64,000 bases of DNA from an uncultured Lachnospiraceae bacterium (GTDB lineage Bacteria; Bacillota; Clostridia; Lachnospirales; Lachnospiraceae), in assembly GCA_910587095.1 (NCBI GenBank), contig CAJUMJ010000052.1, positions 127,744 to 191,743 of the forward strand, given 5' to 3'. The translations under genes and the position numbers were made by a program. Positions 15,881 through 25,504 of the stretch are shown piece by piece; within the stretch, counting starts at the first letter, position 1; each line of letters begins with the position of its first letter. A model generated the notes under the pieces. It was not told the origin of the DNA and did no database searches. It saw nothing but the letters and a program-made list of their open reading frames with translations.

Positions 15881-16438
15881 GTGAGAGTGATATCAGGAAC
15901 GGCCAAAAGCCTGCGTTTGAAAACCCCGGAGGGGATGGACACAAGACCCACGACAGACCGGATCAAGGAAACCCTCTTTAATATGTTACAGCCTCTTCTT
16001 CCAGGTTCGCTCTTTGTGGATTTATTCAGTGGAAGCGGCGGTATCGGCATCGAGGCGCTAAGCCGCGGCGCGGATCACGCCTATTTTGTGGAAAACGAGA
16101 AGCGGGCAGTTTTCTGCATAGTGGAAAATCTGCGGTTTACCCGGCTGACGGACCGGGCGACCGTGCTGAAAACAGATGTACTTTCGGCTCTCTACAGCAT
16201 TCATGAGCGGGAGGCGGACATTCTTTTTATGGATCCGCCCTACGATTGCGGACATGAGCAGCGAGTACTTGCGATTCTTGGGGAGCTTCCCTGGATAACG
16301 GAAAATACGCTGGTTGTGATAGAGACATCTCTGCGGTCGGATATTTCTTATCTGGGGGAACTGGGGTTTTCCCTGGAAAAAGAGAAGCGTTACAAGACCA
16401 ATCGGCACCTATTTTGCCGCAAAATCAAAAAAATATAA
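15881..16438 (+). CDS. rsmD: 16S rRNA (guanine(966)-N2)-methyltransferase
   Basis: The 185-residue Rossmann methyltransferase has the RsmD opening 'MRVISGTAKSLRL', 'RPTTDRIKETLFNML', the SAM-binding 'DLFSGSGGIGIEALSRGA' and the catalytic 'DPPYD'. It methylates G966 of 16S rRNA. The start is GTG 15881 with an AAAGGAG site. The rsmD-coaD pairing is standard in Firmicutes. Confidence 0.93.
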   Translation: MRVISGTAKSLRLKTPEGMDTRPTTDRIKETLFNMLQPLLPGSLFVDLFSGSGGIGIEALSRGADHAYFVENEKRAVFCIVENLRFTRLTDRATVLKTDVLSALYSIHEREADILFMDPPYDCGHEQRVLAILGELPWITENTLVVIETSLRSDISYLGELGFSLEKEKRYKTNRHLFCRKIKKI

Positions 16439-16537
16439 AAAAAGTAAAGACATTTGGGTAAAATTGTTTTAATATGGTATCATAAGTGTTTTTAGTGGTA
16501 TTTTTTCCCTGATTTTATAAAATGGCGAGGACTTTCC

Positions 16538-17026
16538 ATGAAGGCAGCGATTTATCCGGGCAGTTTTGACCCGGTAACCTATGGGCACCTTGACGTCATC
16601 AGGCGTGCCTCTGAAATATTTGATAATCTGACCGTAAGCGTCTTGAATAATAAAACAAAGACTCCATTGTTTTCTGTGGAAGAACGTGTTAAAATGTTAG
16701 AGGAAGCGACTTTAGATTTGCCCAATGTGACGATTGATTCTTTCAGCGGATTATTGATTGACTATGCCGCAAAAAAGAATATTAATGTGGCGATCCGGGG
16801 ATTGCGCGCTATCACGGATTTTGAATATGAACTGCAAATCGCGCAGACGAACCGCAAGTTTTCCGCTGGAAAACTGGATACGGTGTTTTTGACAACCAGT
16901 CTTGAATACGCTTACTTAAGTTCTTCCACCGTCAAAGAGATTGCAAGTTTTAACGGGGATATCTCGGAGTGCGTGCCTGATTTTGTCGGACGGTTGATTT
17001 ATGAAAAATATGGATATAAAAGGTAG
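16538..17026 (+). CDS. coaD: Phosphopantetheine adenylyltransferase
   Basis: The 162-residue nucleotidyltransferase has 'YPGSFDPVTYGHLDVIRRA' at the N-terminus (the HxGH-type site) and the 'SSSTVKEIASFNGD' block near the end. It makes dephospho-CoA from 4'-phosphopantetheine and ATP. The length is normal. It follows rsmD, and the next gene starts 9 bases after its stop. Confidence 0.95.
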   Translation: MKAAIYPGSFDPVTYGHLDVIRRASEIFDNLTVSVLNNKTKTPLFSVEERVKMLEEATLDLPNVTIDSFSGLLIDYAAKKNINVAIRGLRAITDFEYELQIAQTNRKFSAGKLDTVFLTTSLEYAYLSSSTVKEIASFNGDISECVPDFVGRLIYEKYGYKR

Positions 17027-17034
17027 GAGCAGCA

Positions 17035-17643
17035 ATGAGCAGCAGAATTGAACAACTGATCGATGAGATCGAAGATTATATTGACGGTTGCAAGTTCCAG
17101 CCGTTGTCCAAGACAAATATTCTCGTCAATAAAGAGGAGATCGATGAGCTTCTGCGGGAGCTGCGCATGAAGACACCTGATGAGATCAAGCGTTATCAGA
17201 AAATCATTTCCAATAAAGAGGCCATTCTGAACGATGCCCGCACGAAAGCGGAGGCGCTGATCAAAGACGCGACGGTACAGACGACGGAACTGATCAATGA
17301 GCATGAAATTATGCAGCAGGCATATGCGCAGGCGAACGAAATCGTGCGCGCTGCAGCCGCGCAGGCGCAGGAAATATTAAACAACGCGACTATGGAGGCA
17401 AACGGTGTCCGCACGTCCGCTATGCAGTATCTCGACGAGATGCTCTCCAATCTGGAAAACGCGATGACAACCACTCTTGCGGCGACGACGGAGCATTATG
17501 AGAGCTTTTACAACACCATAAACGGTTACAACGAGATTGTGAAGGCGAACCGTGCAGAACTTCGTCCCGTGGAAGTAGAGAAAATGCTCAAGGAAGCCGA
17601 GGGGGAAATTGAGGGAGAAAGTCCTGAATTGAATTTGATGTAA
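17035..17643 (+). CDS. Coiled-coil protein downstream of coaD
   Basis: The 202-residue protein is almost all helical. It starts 'SSRIEQLIDEIEDYIDGCKF' and has a long coiled coil (about 55-140) rich in Ala, Glu and Gln, resembling the stalk of ATP-synthase b/E subunits or DivIVA-type scaffolds. It has no signal peptide or membrane helix, so it should be cytoplasmic. Homologues follow coaD in related Clostridia and are often labelled 'ATPase' without evidence. The spacing of 9 bases after coaD and the AGGAGC site suggest translation in one operon. Function is unknown. Confidence 0.8.
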   Translation: MSSRIEQLIDEIEDYIDGCKFQPLSKTNILVNKEEIDELLRELRMKTPDEIKRYQKIISNKEAILNDARTKAEALIKDATVQTTELINEHEIMQQAYAQANEIVRAAAAQAQEILNNATMEANGVRTSAMQYLDEMLSNLENAMTTTLAATTEHYESFYNTINGYNEIVKANRAELRPVEVEKMLKEAEGEIEGESPELNLM

Positions 17644-17686
17644 CTGTTTAAGCGTTAACATAGTATTGGATTTCAAAAGATAAATG

Positions 17687-17710
17687 AGCCGGTTTCCAGG
17701 GAAGCCGGCT
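17687..17710 (+). terminator. Weak terminator-like hairpin after the coiled-coil gene
   Basis: AGCCGG (17687-17692) pairs with CCGGCT (17705-17710). The bases after it (TGTTCCTGTT) are T-rich but not a clean T-run. Confidence 0.4.
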
Positions 17711-17756
17711 TGTTCCTGTTCCATGGGAAATGAACCGGAGGAAAGGGTAACAAAAT

Positions 17757-19208
17757 ATGAAAAATCTTATCCTCATACCGCCTGGCAGAATACGGATTGC
17801 CCTGGCCGGATTTTTTTTGCTCTGTCTTTTGCCTGTAAAGAATCTGTACGCACGGCAAGAGCCGATATCTGTCCCCGAAGGAACAAAAAGCGCGCAGCCG
17901 GAAGATGAGCTGGTGATTGTGCTCGATCCGGGCCACGGGGGGACAGGCGACGACGGTAAGCCGGAAGGCGGCGTATACGAAAATTTCATTGAGAAGGAAA
18001 TGAATCTGGTTGTGGCCAAGGCCATGAAGGAAGAGCTGGAAAAGTACGAAAACGTCACCGTCTACATGACAAGATCGAATGATCAGCGGCTTTCTCTAGA
18101 GGAGCGGGTAATTTATGCGAAAAGCGTGGATGCCGATTTTCTCTTCTGCCTTCACTTTAATCTCTCCGAAGATCACAATACGCTTTTCGGTGCGGAGTGC
18201 TGGGTGAGTGCTTTCGGGAACTATTACAGCGAGGGCTATGCCTTTGCAGATATCCAGATGGAAGCTTTTGAAGAGCTGGGGCTTTACTCCCGGGGCATCA
18301 AGACCAGACTCAACAGCAAAGGCACGGACTATTACGGAATCATACGACTTAGTGTGGAGCAGGAGATTCCCTGTGTGCTGATCGAGCACTGTCATATGGA
18401 CCATGAAAACGATCGTCCTTTCTGTGAAGGGAGAAAACAGTGGGAGGAATTTGGCAGACTGGATGCAACCTCCGTCGCCAAATATTTTCATCTGAAATCC
18501 GATTTGCTCGGTGTGGACTACAGCGATTACCGGACGATTGACGTGCCGGTTCCCGCGACACCCATGCGGCCAGACAGCACGGCGCCGGACGTATGTCTGA
18601 TTGAGGTGGAAAAGCAGGATATGGAAACCGGAAATATCACGGTGAGACTGTCCGCCACGGACTACGACAGCGGGATGCTGTACTACGATTACAGTTATGA
18701 CGGGGGCGAAACTTTTTCCCCACTGTTTGCCTGGGGGGATAAATCCGAGGACACCATCGTATTCACCATGCAGGCGCCTCCCCATATCATACCGCAAATT
18801 GTGGTGAGAGGATACAACGGCTATGACTTGTTTACGGAAAGTAATCTCATTTCCCTCCCTTCTATGGACTTTAAGACACAGGAGGAAATTGCAGCAGAGC
18901 TTGAGGAGCGGGAACGACTTGAGGCAGCCGCCAAAGCGGAGGCCGAGAGGGAAGCCATGAATCTGCCAAAAGAAACGGAAAAAGAAGCGGGGACAATTGG
19001 GGACAACGCAAGGACGCCTGCAGAGGAGGATAATGAACCGAGTATCCGCTATTTTCTCTCCGTATGCCTCGTCTGCGCCCTGTTGGTGACCGGCATGGCG
19101 CTCTCTATGGCTATGATATTGAATAGTCCAAAACGCAGAAGGCGACGGAGGCGGAGACGGATAAACCGGTCTAAAAAGGATGCCACAACAGATAAATCAG
19201 AGCCGTGA
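17757..19208 (+). CDS. Secreted/anchored N-acetylmuramoyl-L-alanine amidase (Amidase_3)
   Basis: The 483-residue protein has a signal-type N-terminus (about 1-32), then an Amidase_3 zinc domain with H60 in 'DPGHGG', the glutamate of 'EKEMNL', 'CLHFNLS' and the final 'VLIEHCHMDHEND' glutamate. These cleave the amide between MurNAc and L-Ala in peptidoglycan. A middle region (about 265-375) looks like an Ig-type fold, followed by a charged helix, a membrane span (about 440-462) and a cytoplasmic tail with nine arginines in a row. The tail codons overlap the end of the convergent next gene by 38 bases. The RBS is GGAGG. Confidence 0.87.
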   Translation: MKNLILIPPGRIRIALAGFFLLCLLPVKNLYARQEPISVPEGTKSAQPEDELVIVLDPGHGGTGDDGKPEGGVYENFIEKEMNLVVAKAMKEELEKYENVTVYMTRSNDQRLSLEERVIYAKSVDADFLFCLHFNLSEDHNTLFGAECWVSAFGNYYSEGYAFADIQMEAFEELGLYSRGIKTRLNSKGTDYYGIIRLSVEQEIPCVLIEHCHMDHENDRPFCEGRKQWEEFGRLDATSVAKYFHLKSDLLGVDYSDYRTIDVPVPATPMRPDSTAPDVCLIEVEKQDMETGNITVRLSATDYDSGMLYYDYSYDGGETFSPLFAWGDKSEDTIVFTMQAPPHIIPQIVVRGYNGYDLFTESNLISLPSMDFKTQEEIAAELEERERLEAAAKAEAEREAMNLPKETEKEAGTIGDNARTPAEEDNEPSIRYFLSVCLVCALLVTGMALSMAMILNSPKRRRRRRRRRINRSKKDATTDKSEP

Positions 19209-20136
19209 GTCCTGTCTGCGCCAGTTTATGGAGCAGATAGGGCCGTATGGAAAGGTTTGTATGGCAAATCATACTGTAAGTTTGAGCTATACAGGAAAAT
19301 CCGCCAAAAGGGAGCATAATCAGTACCAGATAAGGCATTGACTGACCGACCCGGTCTATTCCGCTGGTGATTTCCAAAATACAATTATATAACTTTGGCA
19401 AAAAGGGAGGCAGGTCGGAAAACGGTACAAAACAGATATTCAGAAGGTTGAAGAAAACCATGTAGCCGCCCAGCTTTGCAATACCAAAAAGACCTGAAGA
19501 CACAGAGCTGTCGACGGCGGACAATAAGGGCATGGTCACGGCTTTATCCTGGCTGTGGGAGAGCGCCAAAAAGCCGTATGCTTTCTTATCCCCTTTCGTA
19601 AGATGTGGCATACGAAAAAGGATAAGCCCGTACAGAAGCGGTACTCCGTACATAATACAAAACGGGACAAGCGTCTTTTTGAGTCCAAGAGTCGGTATGA
19701 CGTAGCTCAGGAAATAGATCGGGCCGATGTTGTTGCAAAAATACAAAAGCAGAGCGCTTTCCCGGCCGGATAGTTTGTCTGTTTCCAGAAGCTCTCCGAT
19801 GATCCGGGCTCCCATGGGAAAACCGCAGAGAAAACCCATGAGAATGACGTAGGAACCGTTTTTTGAGACGCCATACAGTCCGTGCAGGAGCGGATGGATC
19901 AGGCCGACAAAACGTTCCGTGAGATTCATGCGGATCATAATGCCCGAAAGGATCATAAAAGGAAGCAGCACGGGCACCATTTTGGTAAACCACAGCATAA
20001 GTCCTGTTTTTGCATATTCCAGGGATAATGCCGGAAAACGAAGAAGCAGAAAAGTCAGATATAGTGCCAGCGCCGTGTAGAGAAGCACAAAAAAGCGGTT
20101 GACAGCAGGTTGCAGAGTTTTGGGAAAGCAGGACAT
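19171..20136 (-). CDS. YlbJ-like sporulation/nucleoside-recognition membrane protein
   Basis: The 321-residue multi-pass membrane protein has the pattern of the Gate/nucleoside-recognition family to which B. subtilis YlbJ belongs: 'KMVPVLLPFMILSGIMI', 'GFLCGFPMGARIIGELL', 'LLYFCNNIGPIYFLSYVIP' and 'MLPFGGFSCIAQT'. YlbJ is made in the mother cell and is needed for a proper spore cortex. Transport activity is not established. Start 20136 is set by a GGAGG site 7 bases before it; an upstream ATG at 20196 adds 20 residues. The 3' end overlaps the amidase gene on the other strand. Confidence 0.65.
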   Translation of the reverse strand: MSCFPKTLQPAVNRFFVLLYTALALYLTFLLLRFPALSLEYAKTGLMLWFTKMVPVLLPFMILSGIMIRMNLTERFVGLIHPLLHGLYGVSKNGSYVILMGFLCGFPMGARIIGELLETDKLSGRESALLLYFCNNIGPIYFLSYVIPTLGLKKTLVPFCIMYGVPLLYGLILFRMPHLTKGDKKAYGFLALSHSQDKAVTMPLLSAVDSSVSSGLFGIAKLGGYMVFFNLLNICFVPFSDLPPFLPKLYNCILEITSGIDRVGQSMPYLVLIMLPFGGFSCIAQTYSMICHTNLSIRPYLLHKLAQTGLTALIYLLWHPF

Positions 20137-20278
20137 AAAAATGCCTCCGCAAAGGTTTGATACAGTATATTCCGAAACAGCGCTGCGGCATGACAAAAAC
20201 AGAAGAAATCAGCAGAAAGGTACGTAAGGTTGAATAAATTCTCTGATGAGAGATTTATTTGATCAAATGGAGGAAAAA

Positions 20279-20938
20279 ATGATAGAAGCGATTATTTTTG
20301 ATTTGGATGGTTCTATGGTAGATTCCATGTGGATGTGGAAAACCATCGACATAGAGTATCTCGGAAAATTCGGGATTCCTCTGCCCGAAAATTTGCAGAC
20401 CTGTATCGAGGGCATGAGCTTTTCCGAGACGGCGGCTTATTTTAAAGAGCGATTTTCTCTGCCGGACGACCTGGATACCATAAAGGCTGACTGGAACCGC
20501 ATGGCTTGGGACAAATATGCCTTTGAGGTGCCAGTCAAGGAGGGCGTCAGGACGCTTTTGGAGTACTGCAAGGAGCACGGCATCAAGGCGGGTATAGCCA
20601 CCAGCAATTCCAGGCAGTTGGTGGAGAATGTCGTGAGAGTGCATAAGCTGGATCCTTACTTTTCCTGTATTATGACGGGGTGCGATGTGGCGAAGGGAAA
20701 GCCGTCGCCGGATATTTATCTGGCCGTGGCAAAAGAACTTCGGGCAGAGCCAGGAAACTGTCTTGTATTTGAGGACATCATACCGGGTATTCAGGCGGGC
20801 AAGGCGGCGGGGATGAAGGTTTGCGCCGTCTACGACAAATATTCGGAGTATCAGGATGAAGAGAAACGCAGGCTGGCGGATTACTATACATACTATTTTA
20901 CGGAGTTGATTGAAAATGGGATTTTTACCGATTTCTAA
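20279..20938 (+). CDS. HAD-superfamily phosphatase (beta-phosphoglucomutase-like)
   Basis: The 219-residue protein carries the HAD motifs in order: 'IFDLDGSMVDS' (nucleophile Asp), 'IATSNSR' (motif II), the Lys in 'AKGKPSPDIYLAVAKEL' and 'VFEDIIPGIQAGKAAGM' (motif IV). The helical cap between motifs I and II fits the beta-phosphoglucomutase/sugar-phosphatase subgroup. The substrate cannot be told. ATG 20279 has GGAGG 6 bases upstream. Its end overlaps the YgiQ gene by 23 bases, which suggests co-expression. Confidence 0.88.
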   Translation: MIEAIIFDLDGSMVDSMWMWKTIDIEYLGKFGIPLPENLQTCIEGMSFSETAAYFKERFSLPDDLDTIKADWNRMAWDKYAFEVPVKEGVRTLLEYCKEHGIKAGIATSNSRQLVENVVRVHKLDPYFSCIMTGCDVAKGKPSPDIYLAVAKELRAEPGNCLVFEDIIPGIQAGKAAGMKVCAVYDKYSEYQDEEKRRLADYYTYYFTELIENGIFTDF

Positions 20939-22841
20939 ACAGGATATGGAAGAACAGGGCATAGAACAGCTTGACTTTGTCTACGTCATCGGGGATGCCT
21001 ATGTGGATCATCCTTCTTTCGGCCATGCGATTATCAGCCGGGTTCTCGAGGCGCATGGCTACCGTGTCGGCATCATCTCACAGCCGGACTGGAAAAACGA
21101 CGACAGCATTGCCGTATTGGGCAGACCCAGACTTGCCTTTCTCGTTTCAGGCGGCAATATGGATTCCATGGTCAATCACTATTTCGTGTCCGGGAAGCAT
21201 CGCCCCACGGACGCCTATACGCCGGGCGGTGAGCCTTACAAAAGACCCGATCACGCGACGGTTGTCTACGGCAATCTGATCCGTCGGACATATAAGGATG
21301 TGCCGGTCATTATAGGCGGCATAGAGGCCAGTCTAAGGCGGCTTGCGCACTACGATTACTGGTCTGACAGCTTCAGAAGATCCGTGCTCCTTGACAGCCA
21401 GGCCGATCTGATTTCCTATGGGATGGGAGAGAAGTCGATCGTGGAGATTGCGGACGCGCTAAACAGCGGTATAGCCGTGAAGGATATTACCTTTATACCG
21501 GGCACCGTTTACAGGACGAAGGATATTTCCGGTATTTATGACGCTCTGACGCTCCCCTCCTACGAGGAGATGAAAGGGGCTTGTGAAAAATATGCCGAAA
21601 GCTTTCGGATACAGTACTGCAATACGGACCCGTTCACGGGAAAAACCTTGATAGAGCCGTATCCGAACGGTGTTTTTGTGGTGCAGAATCCGCCCCAGCA
21701 GCCTCTTGCGACACAGGAGATGGATGCGGTTTACGAGCTGCCTTACATGCGGACCTATCATCCCTCCTACGAGGAGGCCGGAGGCGTGCCCGCAATTTCC
21801 GAGATCAAATTCTCGCTTGTCAGCAACAGGGGATGCTTTGGAGGCTGTAATTTCTGTGCACTGACCTTTCATCAGGGAAGAACCGTGCAGGTCAGAAGCC
21901 ACGAATCCATTATCGGAGAAGCGCAGCAAATGATACGCGACAGGGATTTTAAAGGCTACATCCATGACGTAGGCGGGCCCACCGCAAACTTCCGAAAGCC
22001 CTCCTGCCAGAAGCAAATGACGAAGGGCGTCTGTAAGGACAGACATTGTCTTTTCCCGAAGCCGTGCCCGAATCTGGAAGTGGATCACAGCGACTATCTG
22101 GAACTGCTTCGCAGCCTGCGGGCGCTTCCCGGCGTCAAAAAGGTGTTTATCCGCTCCGGTATCCGGTTCGACTATCTGATGGCCGACCCTGACGATACCT
22201 TCTTTAGAGAGCTGGTGGAGCATCATGTCAGCGGACAGCTCAAGGTGGCTCCGGAACATATCTCCGACCAGGTTCTCAAGTATCTCGGGAAGCCTGAAAA
22301 AGAGGTTTATGAGAAATTTGTCAAAAAATATGAAAAGCTGAATGAAAACCTAGGAAAAAAGCAGTTCCTTGTGCCGTATCTCATGTCCTCACATCCCGGT
22401 TCCACGCTCAAGGAGGCCATCGAATTGGCGGAATATCTGCGGGATTTGGGATATATGCCGGAGCAGGTGCAGGATTTTTATCCGACGCCTTCTACCGTCT
22501 CGACAGTTATGTACTATACCGGAATCGATCCCCGGGACGGAAAAAAAGTGTATGTCTGCCGCAATCCCCACGAAAAAGCCATGCAGAGGGCACTGATCCA
22601 GTATCGCAATCCAAATAACTATGAGCTTGTCAGAGAAGCGCTGATAAAAGGCAAGCGGGAGGATCTGATCGGATTTGACAAAAAATGTCTGATCCGGCCG
22701 CGCAAGACGGGCAGTCGGAACCATACGGAGCCGGCAGGAGGCAGAAAATACCAGGACGTCGGTAAGGGAAAGAAAGGCGCTGAGATCACAAGGCGGAACA
22801 GGAAAAAGACAATCCGGAATGTGCATAAAAAGAAAAAATAG
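20916..22841 (+). CDS. YgiQ-family radical SAM protein
   Basis: The 641-residue protein has an N-terminal B12-binding-like domain ('PSFGHAIISRVLEAHGYRVGI', quoted in part) followed by a radical SAM domain with the CxxxCxxC cluster C307, C311, C314 in 'CFGGCNFC'. The closing 'PEQVQDFYPTPSTVSTVMYYT' block is typical of YgiQ/UPF0313. The C-terminal tail is Lys/Arg-rich. The reaction of the family is not known to me. ATG 20916 lies inside the HAD gene, and a TTG at 20910 is an alternative. A strong hairpin follows the stop. Confidence 0.9.
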   Translation: MGFLPISKQDMEEQGIEQLDFVYVIGDAYVDHPSFGHAIISRVLEAHGYRVGIISQPDWKNDDSIAVLGRPRLAFLVSGGNMDSMVNHYFVSGKHRPTDAYTPGGEPYKRPDHATVVYGNLIRRTYKDVPVIIGGIEASLRRLAHYDYWSDSFRRSVLLDSQADLISYGMGEKSIVEIADALNSGIAVKDITFIPGTVYRTKDISGIYDALTLPSYEEMKGACEKYAESFRIQYCNTDPFTGKTLIEPYPNGVFVVQNPPQQPLATQEMDAVYELPYMRTYHPSYEEAGGVPAISEIKFSLVSNRGCFGGCNFCALTFHQGRTVQVRSHESIIGEAQQMIRDRDFKGYIHDVGGPTANFRKPSCQKQMTKGVCKDRHCLFPKPCPNLEVDHSDYLELLRSLRALPGVKKVFIRSGIRFDYLMADPDDTFFRELVEHHVSGQLKVAPEHISDQVLKYLGKPEKEVYEKFVKKYEKLNENLGKKQFLVPYLMSSHPGSTLKEAIELAEYLRDLGYMPEQVQDFYPTPSTVSTVMYYTGIDPRDGKKVYVCRNPHEKAMQRALIQYRNPNNYELVREALIKGKREDLIGFDKKCLIRPRKTGSRNHTEPAGGRKYQDVGKGKKGAEITRRNRKKTIRNVHKKKK

Positions 22842-22843
22842 AA

Positions 22844-22879
22844 AAACTCCCGCAGGCTGTAGATAACCTGCGGGAGTTT
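22844..22879. terminator. Terminator between convergent ygiQ and glgD
   Basis: A 13-bp stem pairs AAACTCCCGCAGG (22844-22856) with CCTGCGGGAGTTT (22867-22879). On the minus strand it is followed by TTTTT, so it serves glgC-glgD best and probably also the plus-strand gene. Confidence 0.85.
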
Positions 22880-22898
22880 CATATCAAATGATAATTTG

Positions 22899-24041
22899 TT
22901 ATACGGTCTGTCCCTTTCCGATAAAGACAGGGAAGGTATCCGTTCCTTTCATCTCTTTCCCGGCTGAAATTTTGACGTCCTTGTCGGTGATGAGATATTC
23001 AATGTCCGCGCCGGCTTCCACAACCGTGTCCTGCAACAGGATACAGTTTTTCACCTTTGCGCCTTTCGCGATCTTGACGCCGCGGAAGATCACGCTGTTT
23101 TCCACTTCGCCTTCGATGATACAGCCTGACGCCACCATGACGTTTTGTACCTTTGCCGTATCGATGTACTGGGTCGGGTGATCGCCGCGGATCTTTGTGT
23201 GGACGGGAGAGCCTGAAAAGAGCGCGTCCAGATTATAATCATCCAGAAGCTTCATATTTTCATCGAAATAGCTCTTCATATCCGAAATAAACCCTACATA
23301 GCCGGTGTACTTGTAACCTCTTACATTGAGCTTGTTAATCTGCGGCATCAGTACGTCGCGCATAAAGAATTCCTGTCCGCGAAGCAGGGCGTTATCCACC
23401 ATTTCTACCAAAAGCTCTCTGTTGATGATGAAAATGTTCATCGAGAAGTTTTTGACGCCATCCTCCTTGGAATTGATATAGATCTTTTTGATGCGGCTTT
23501 CTTCTATATCAAACGTATAATAGAAGCTCCGGCCGTCATTCTTGGCTTTGATAAACCCGTTCGGGATCGGCTGTTCACAGTAAGCGAGCGTCATATCTGC
23601 CTCGTTCGCCATATGTTCCTGCAGCATGGCGTTGAAATCAAAGTTTACCACCATATTGGTGTCGGACATAATGATATACTTTTCTTTCGCATCCCGCAGA
23701 AAGTCAAGGATATTTGCCAGAGCGCTCGCGCGGCCGACATAGGGCTTTGCCTCCTTCTCCGCGAAAGGCGGGAAGATATGTAAGCCGCCGTTTTTGCGTA
23801 CGAGATCCCATTCACGGCCGGAGCCCAGGTGATCCATCAGGGAATGATAGTTTTTATTCACGATCACGGAAATGTTTCCGATACCGGAATGTGTCATACC
23901 CGATAAGATAAAGTCGATGATGCGGTAACGGCTGGCAAAGGGAATGGAAGCCATCAAACGCACATTCACCAGTTCCGGAACCAGCGCGTCATAACTGTTT
24001 GGGAAAATGATCCCGAGTGCACTTGTATTTGATTTTACCAT
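22899..24041 (-). CDS. glgD: Glucose-1-phosphate adenylyltransferase, GlgD-type subunit
   Basis: The 380-residue nucleotidyltransferase is related to GlgC but has a changed active-site start ('SALGIIFPNSYDALVPELVNVRL', quoted in part) in place of GGxGxRL. That is the mark of the GlgD regulatory or modulating subunit found beside GlgC in Firmicutes. The C-terminal left-handed beta-helix repeats are visible ('GCIIEGEVENSVIFRGVKIAKGAKV', quoted in part). With GlgC it makes ADP-glucose for glycogen. Its ATG overlaps the glgC stop by 7 bases, so the two are translationally coupled. Confidence 0.93.
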   Translation of the reverse strand: MVKSNTSALGIIFPNSYDALVPELVNVRLMASIPFASRYRIIDFILSGMTHSGIGNISVIVNKNYHSLMDHLGSGREWDLVRKNGGLHIFPPFAEKEAKPYVGRASALANILDFLRDAKEKYIIMSDTNMVVNFDFNAMLQEHMANEADMTLAYCEQPIPNGFIKAKNDGRSFYYTFDIEESRIKKIYINSKEDGVKNFSMNIFIINRELLVEMVDNALLRGQEFFMRDVLMPQINKLNVRGYKYTGYVGFISDMKSYFDENMKLLDDYNLDALFSGSPVHTKIRGDHPTQYIDTAKVQNVMVASGCIIEGEVENSVIFRGVKIAKGAKVKNCILLQDTVVEAGADIEYLITDKDVKISAGKEMKGTDTFPVFIGKGQTV

Positions 24042-25243
24042 TGTTCTTCGCCACCTTTCATATCATTTTTTACGATTGCGTCCGGCCCGACGACGGCATT
24101 TTCACCAATCGTTAGACCCGCGCCGACGGTCGCAACCCCGTCCTTGTCGCCGGAGGGCATAGCGCCTACCACGGCATTTTCACAGATCGTCACATTTTCG
24201 GCTATGATACAGTGCTTGACTACCGCGCCGGCCTTGATCGTCGTGCCGCCCATGATGACCGCATCCTCAATCACCGCGCCGGCTTCCACCTTCACACCGG
24301 CAAACAGGATAGAGTGCTTCACATCGCCTTTGATCCTGCAGCCGTCTGATACCATGGTGTTTTCCACCACTGCGCCGGCGCTGATCTTGTGGCCGGGCAT
24401 ACCGACATTCCTGCTGTGAATCTTCCAGCTTTCGTCGAAAAGGTTGATGCCGCTTTTCTCCGCGTCCAAAACCTCCATATTCGCTTCCCAGAGGGAATGA
24501 ATCGTTCCCACATCTTTCCAGTAGCCGTTGAAATGGTAGGCGTACATTTGACGATTGTCTTTCAGGAGGTTCGGGATAATATTGTTTCCGAAGTCGTTTT
24601 CGGAGTTCGGGTCAGCCTCGTCCTCTTCCAGATACTTTTTCAGAATATCCCAGTTAAAGATATAGATGCCCATGGAAGCCAGGTTTGACTTCGGATTTTT
24701 AGGCTTTTCCTGGAATTCCGTGATCTTGTCGTTTTCGTCAGCGACCATCAGGCCGAAGCGGGGCGCTTCTTCCCAGGGAACTTCCATAACCGCAACGCTG
24801 AACTCCGCGTTTTTCGCCTTGTGGAATTCCAGAAAATCGCTGTAATCCTGTTTACAGATCTGATCTCCGGAGAGAATGATAACATATTTCGGATCATAAC
24901 GCTCTATAAACGATATGTTCTGGTAGATTGCGTTTGCCGTGCCCTTGTACCAGTCCGATCCGCTGGACTTCTGGTAAGGCGGCAGCACATGTACACCACC
25001 GTAAAGGCGGTCGAGATCCCACGGCTGGCCGTTGCCGATGTACTCGTTCAGCACAAGAGGCTGATACTGAGTCAGGATACCTACGGTATCAATACCTGAA
25101 TTGACGCAGTTAGACAGCGGAAAATCGATGATTCGGTATTTGCCGCCAAATGGAACTGCCGGTTTTGCAAGCTTCTCGGTGAGTGTGTACAGGCGTGAAC
25201 CCTGTCCGCCGGCAAGAAGCATTGCAATCATTTCTTTTGCCAT
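24035..25243 (-). CDS. glgC: Glucose-1-phosphate adenylyltransferase catalytic subunit
   Basis: The 402-residue protein has the catalytic start 'MLLAGGQGSRLYTLTEKLAKPAVPFGGKYRIIDF' (quoted in part) and a C-terminal beta-helix. It makes ADP-glucose from glucose-1-phosphate and ATP, the committed step of glycogen synthesis. ATG 25243 stands 9 bases after AGGAGG. The ATG at 25252 abuts the RBS and is unlikely to be used. A TATAAT-like box lies at 25276-25281 on the minus strand, but no convincing -35 box goes with it. Confidence 0.95.
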   Translation of the reverse strand: MAKEMIAMLLAGGQGSRLYTLTEKLAKPAVPFGGKYRIIDFPLSNCVNSGIDTVGILTQYQPLVLNEYIGNGQPWDLDRLYGGVHVLPPYQKSSGSDWYKGTANAIYQNISFIERYDPKYVIILSGDQICKQDYSDFLEFHKAKNAEFSVAVMEVPWEEAPRFGLMVADENDKITEFQEKPKNPKSNLASMGIYIFNWDILKKYLEEDEADPNSENDFGNNIIPNLLKDNRQMYAYHFNGYWKDVGTIHSLWEANMEVLDAEKSGINLFDESWKIHSRNVGMPGHKISAGAVVENTMVSDGCRIKGDVKHSILFAGVKVEAGAVIEDAVIMGGTTIKAGAVVKHCIIAENVTICENAVVGAMPSGDKDGVATVGAGLTIGENAVVGPDAIVKNDMKGGEEQW

Positions 25244-25504
25244 AATAGCCATCCTCCTTTTTACAATCTATTAAAATTATACTACACAATCACGAAAAAT
25301 GATAGGTTGATTGTCCAACTTTTGTAAAATTTGTCATTATTTATCGCATTGGGGAGTCCGTTAATTCTCTATTTCTTCCCAACGATGCTTTTTTTGTTGT
25401 AGCCGTATGCATTTTGCCATATAATTGAACTGTGCACCGCAGCAATATGGCAGAATCCCTGCCATTTTTGTGGAGGCGGGAGAAACACAAAGGAGAGGTC
25501 GTAT

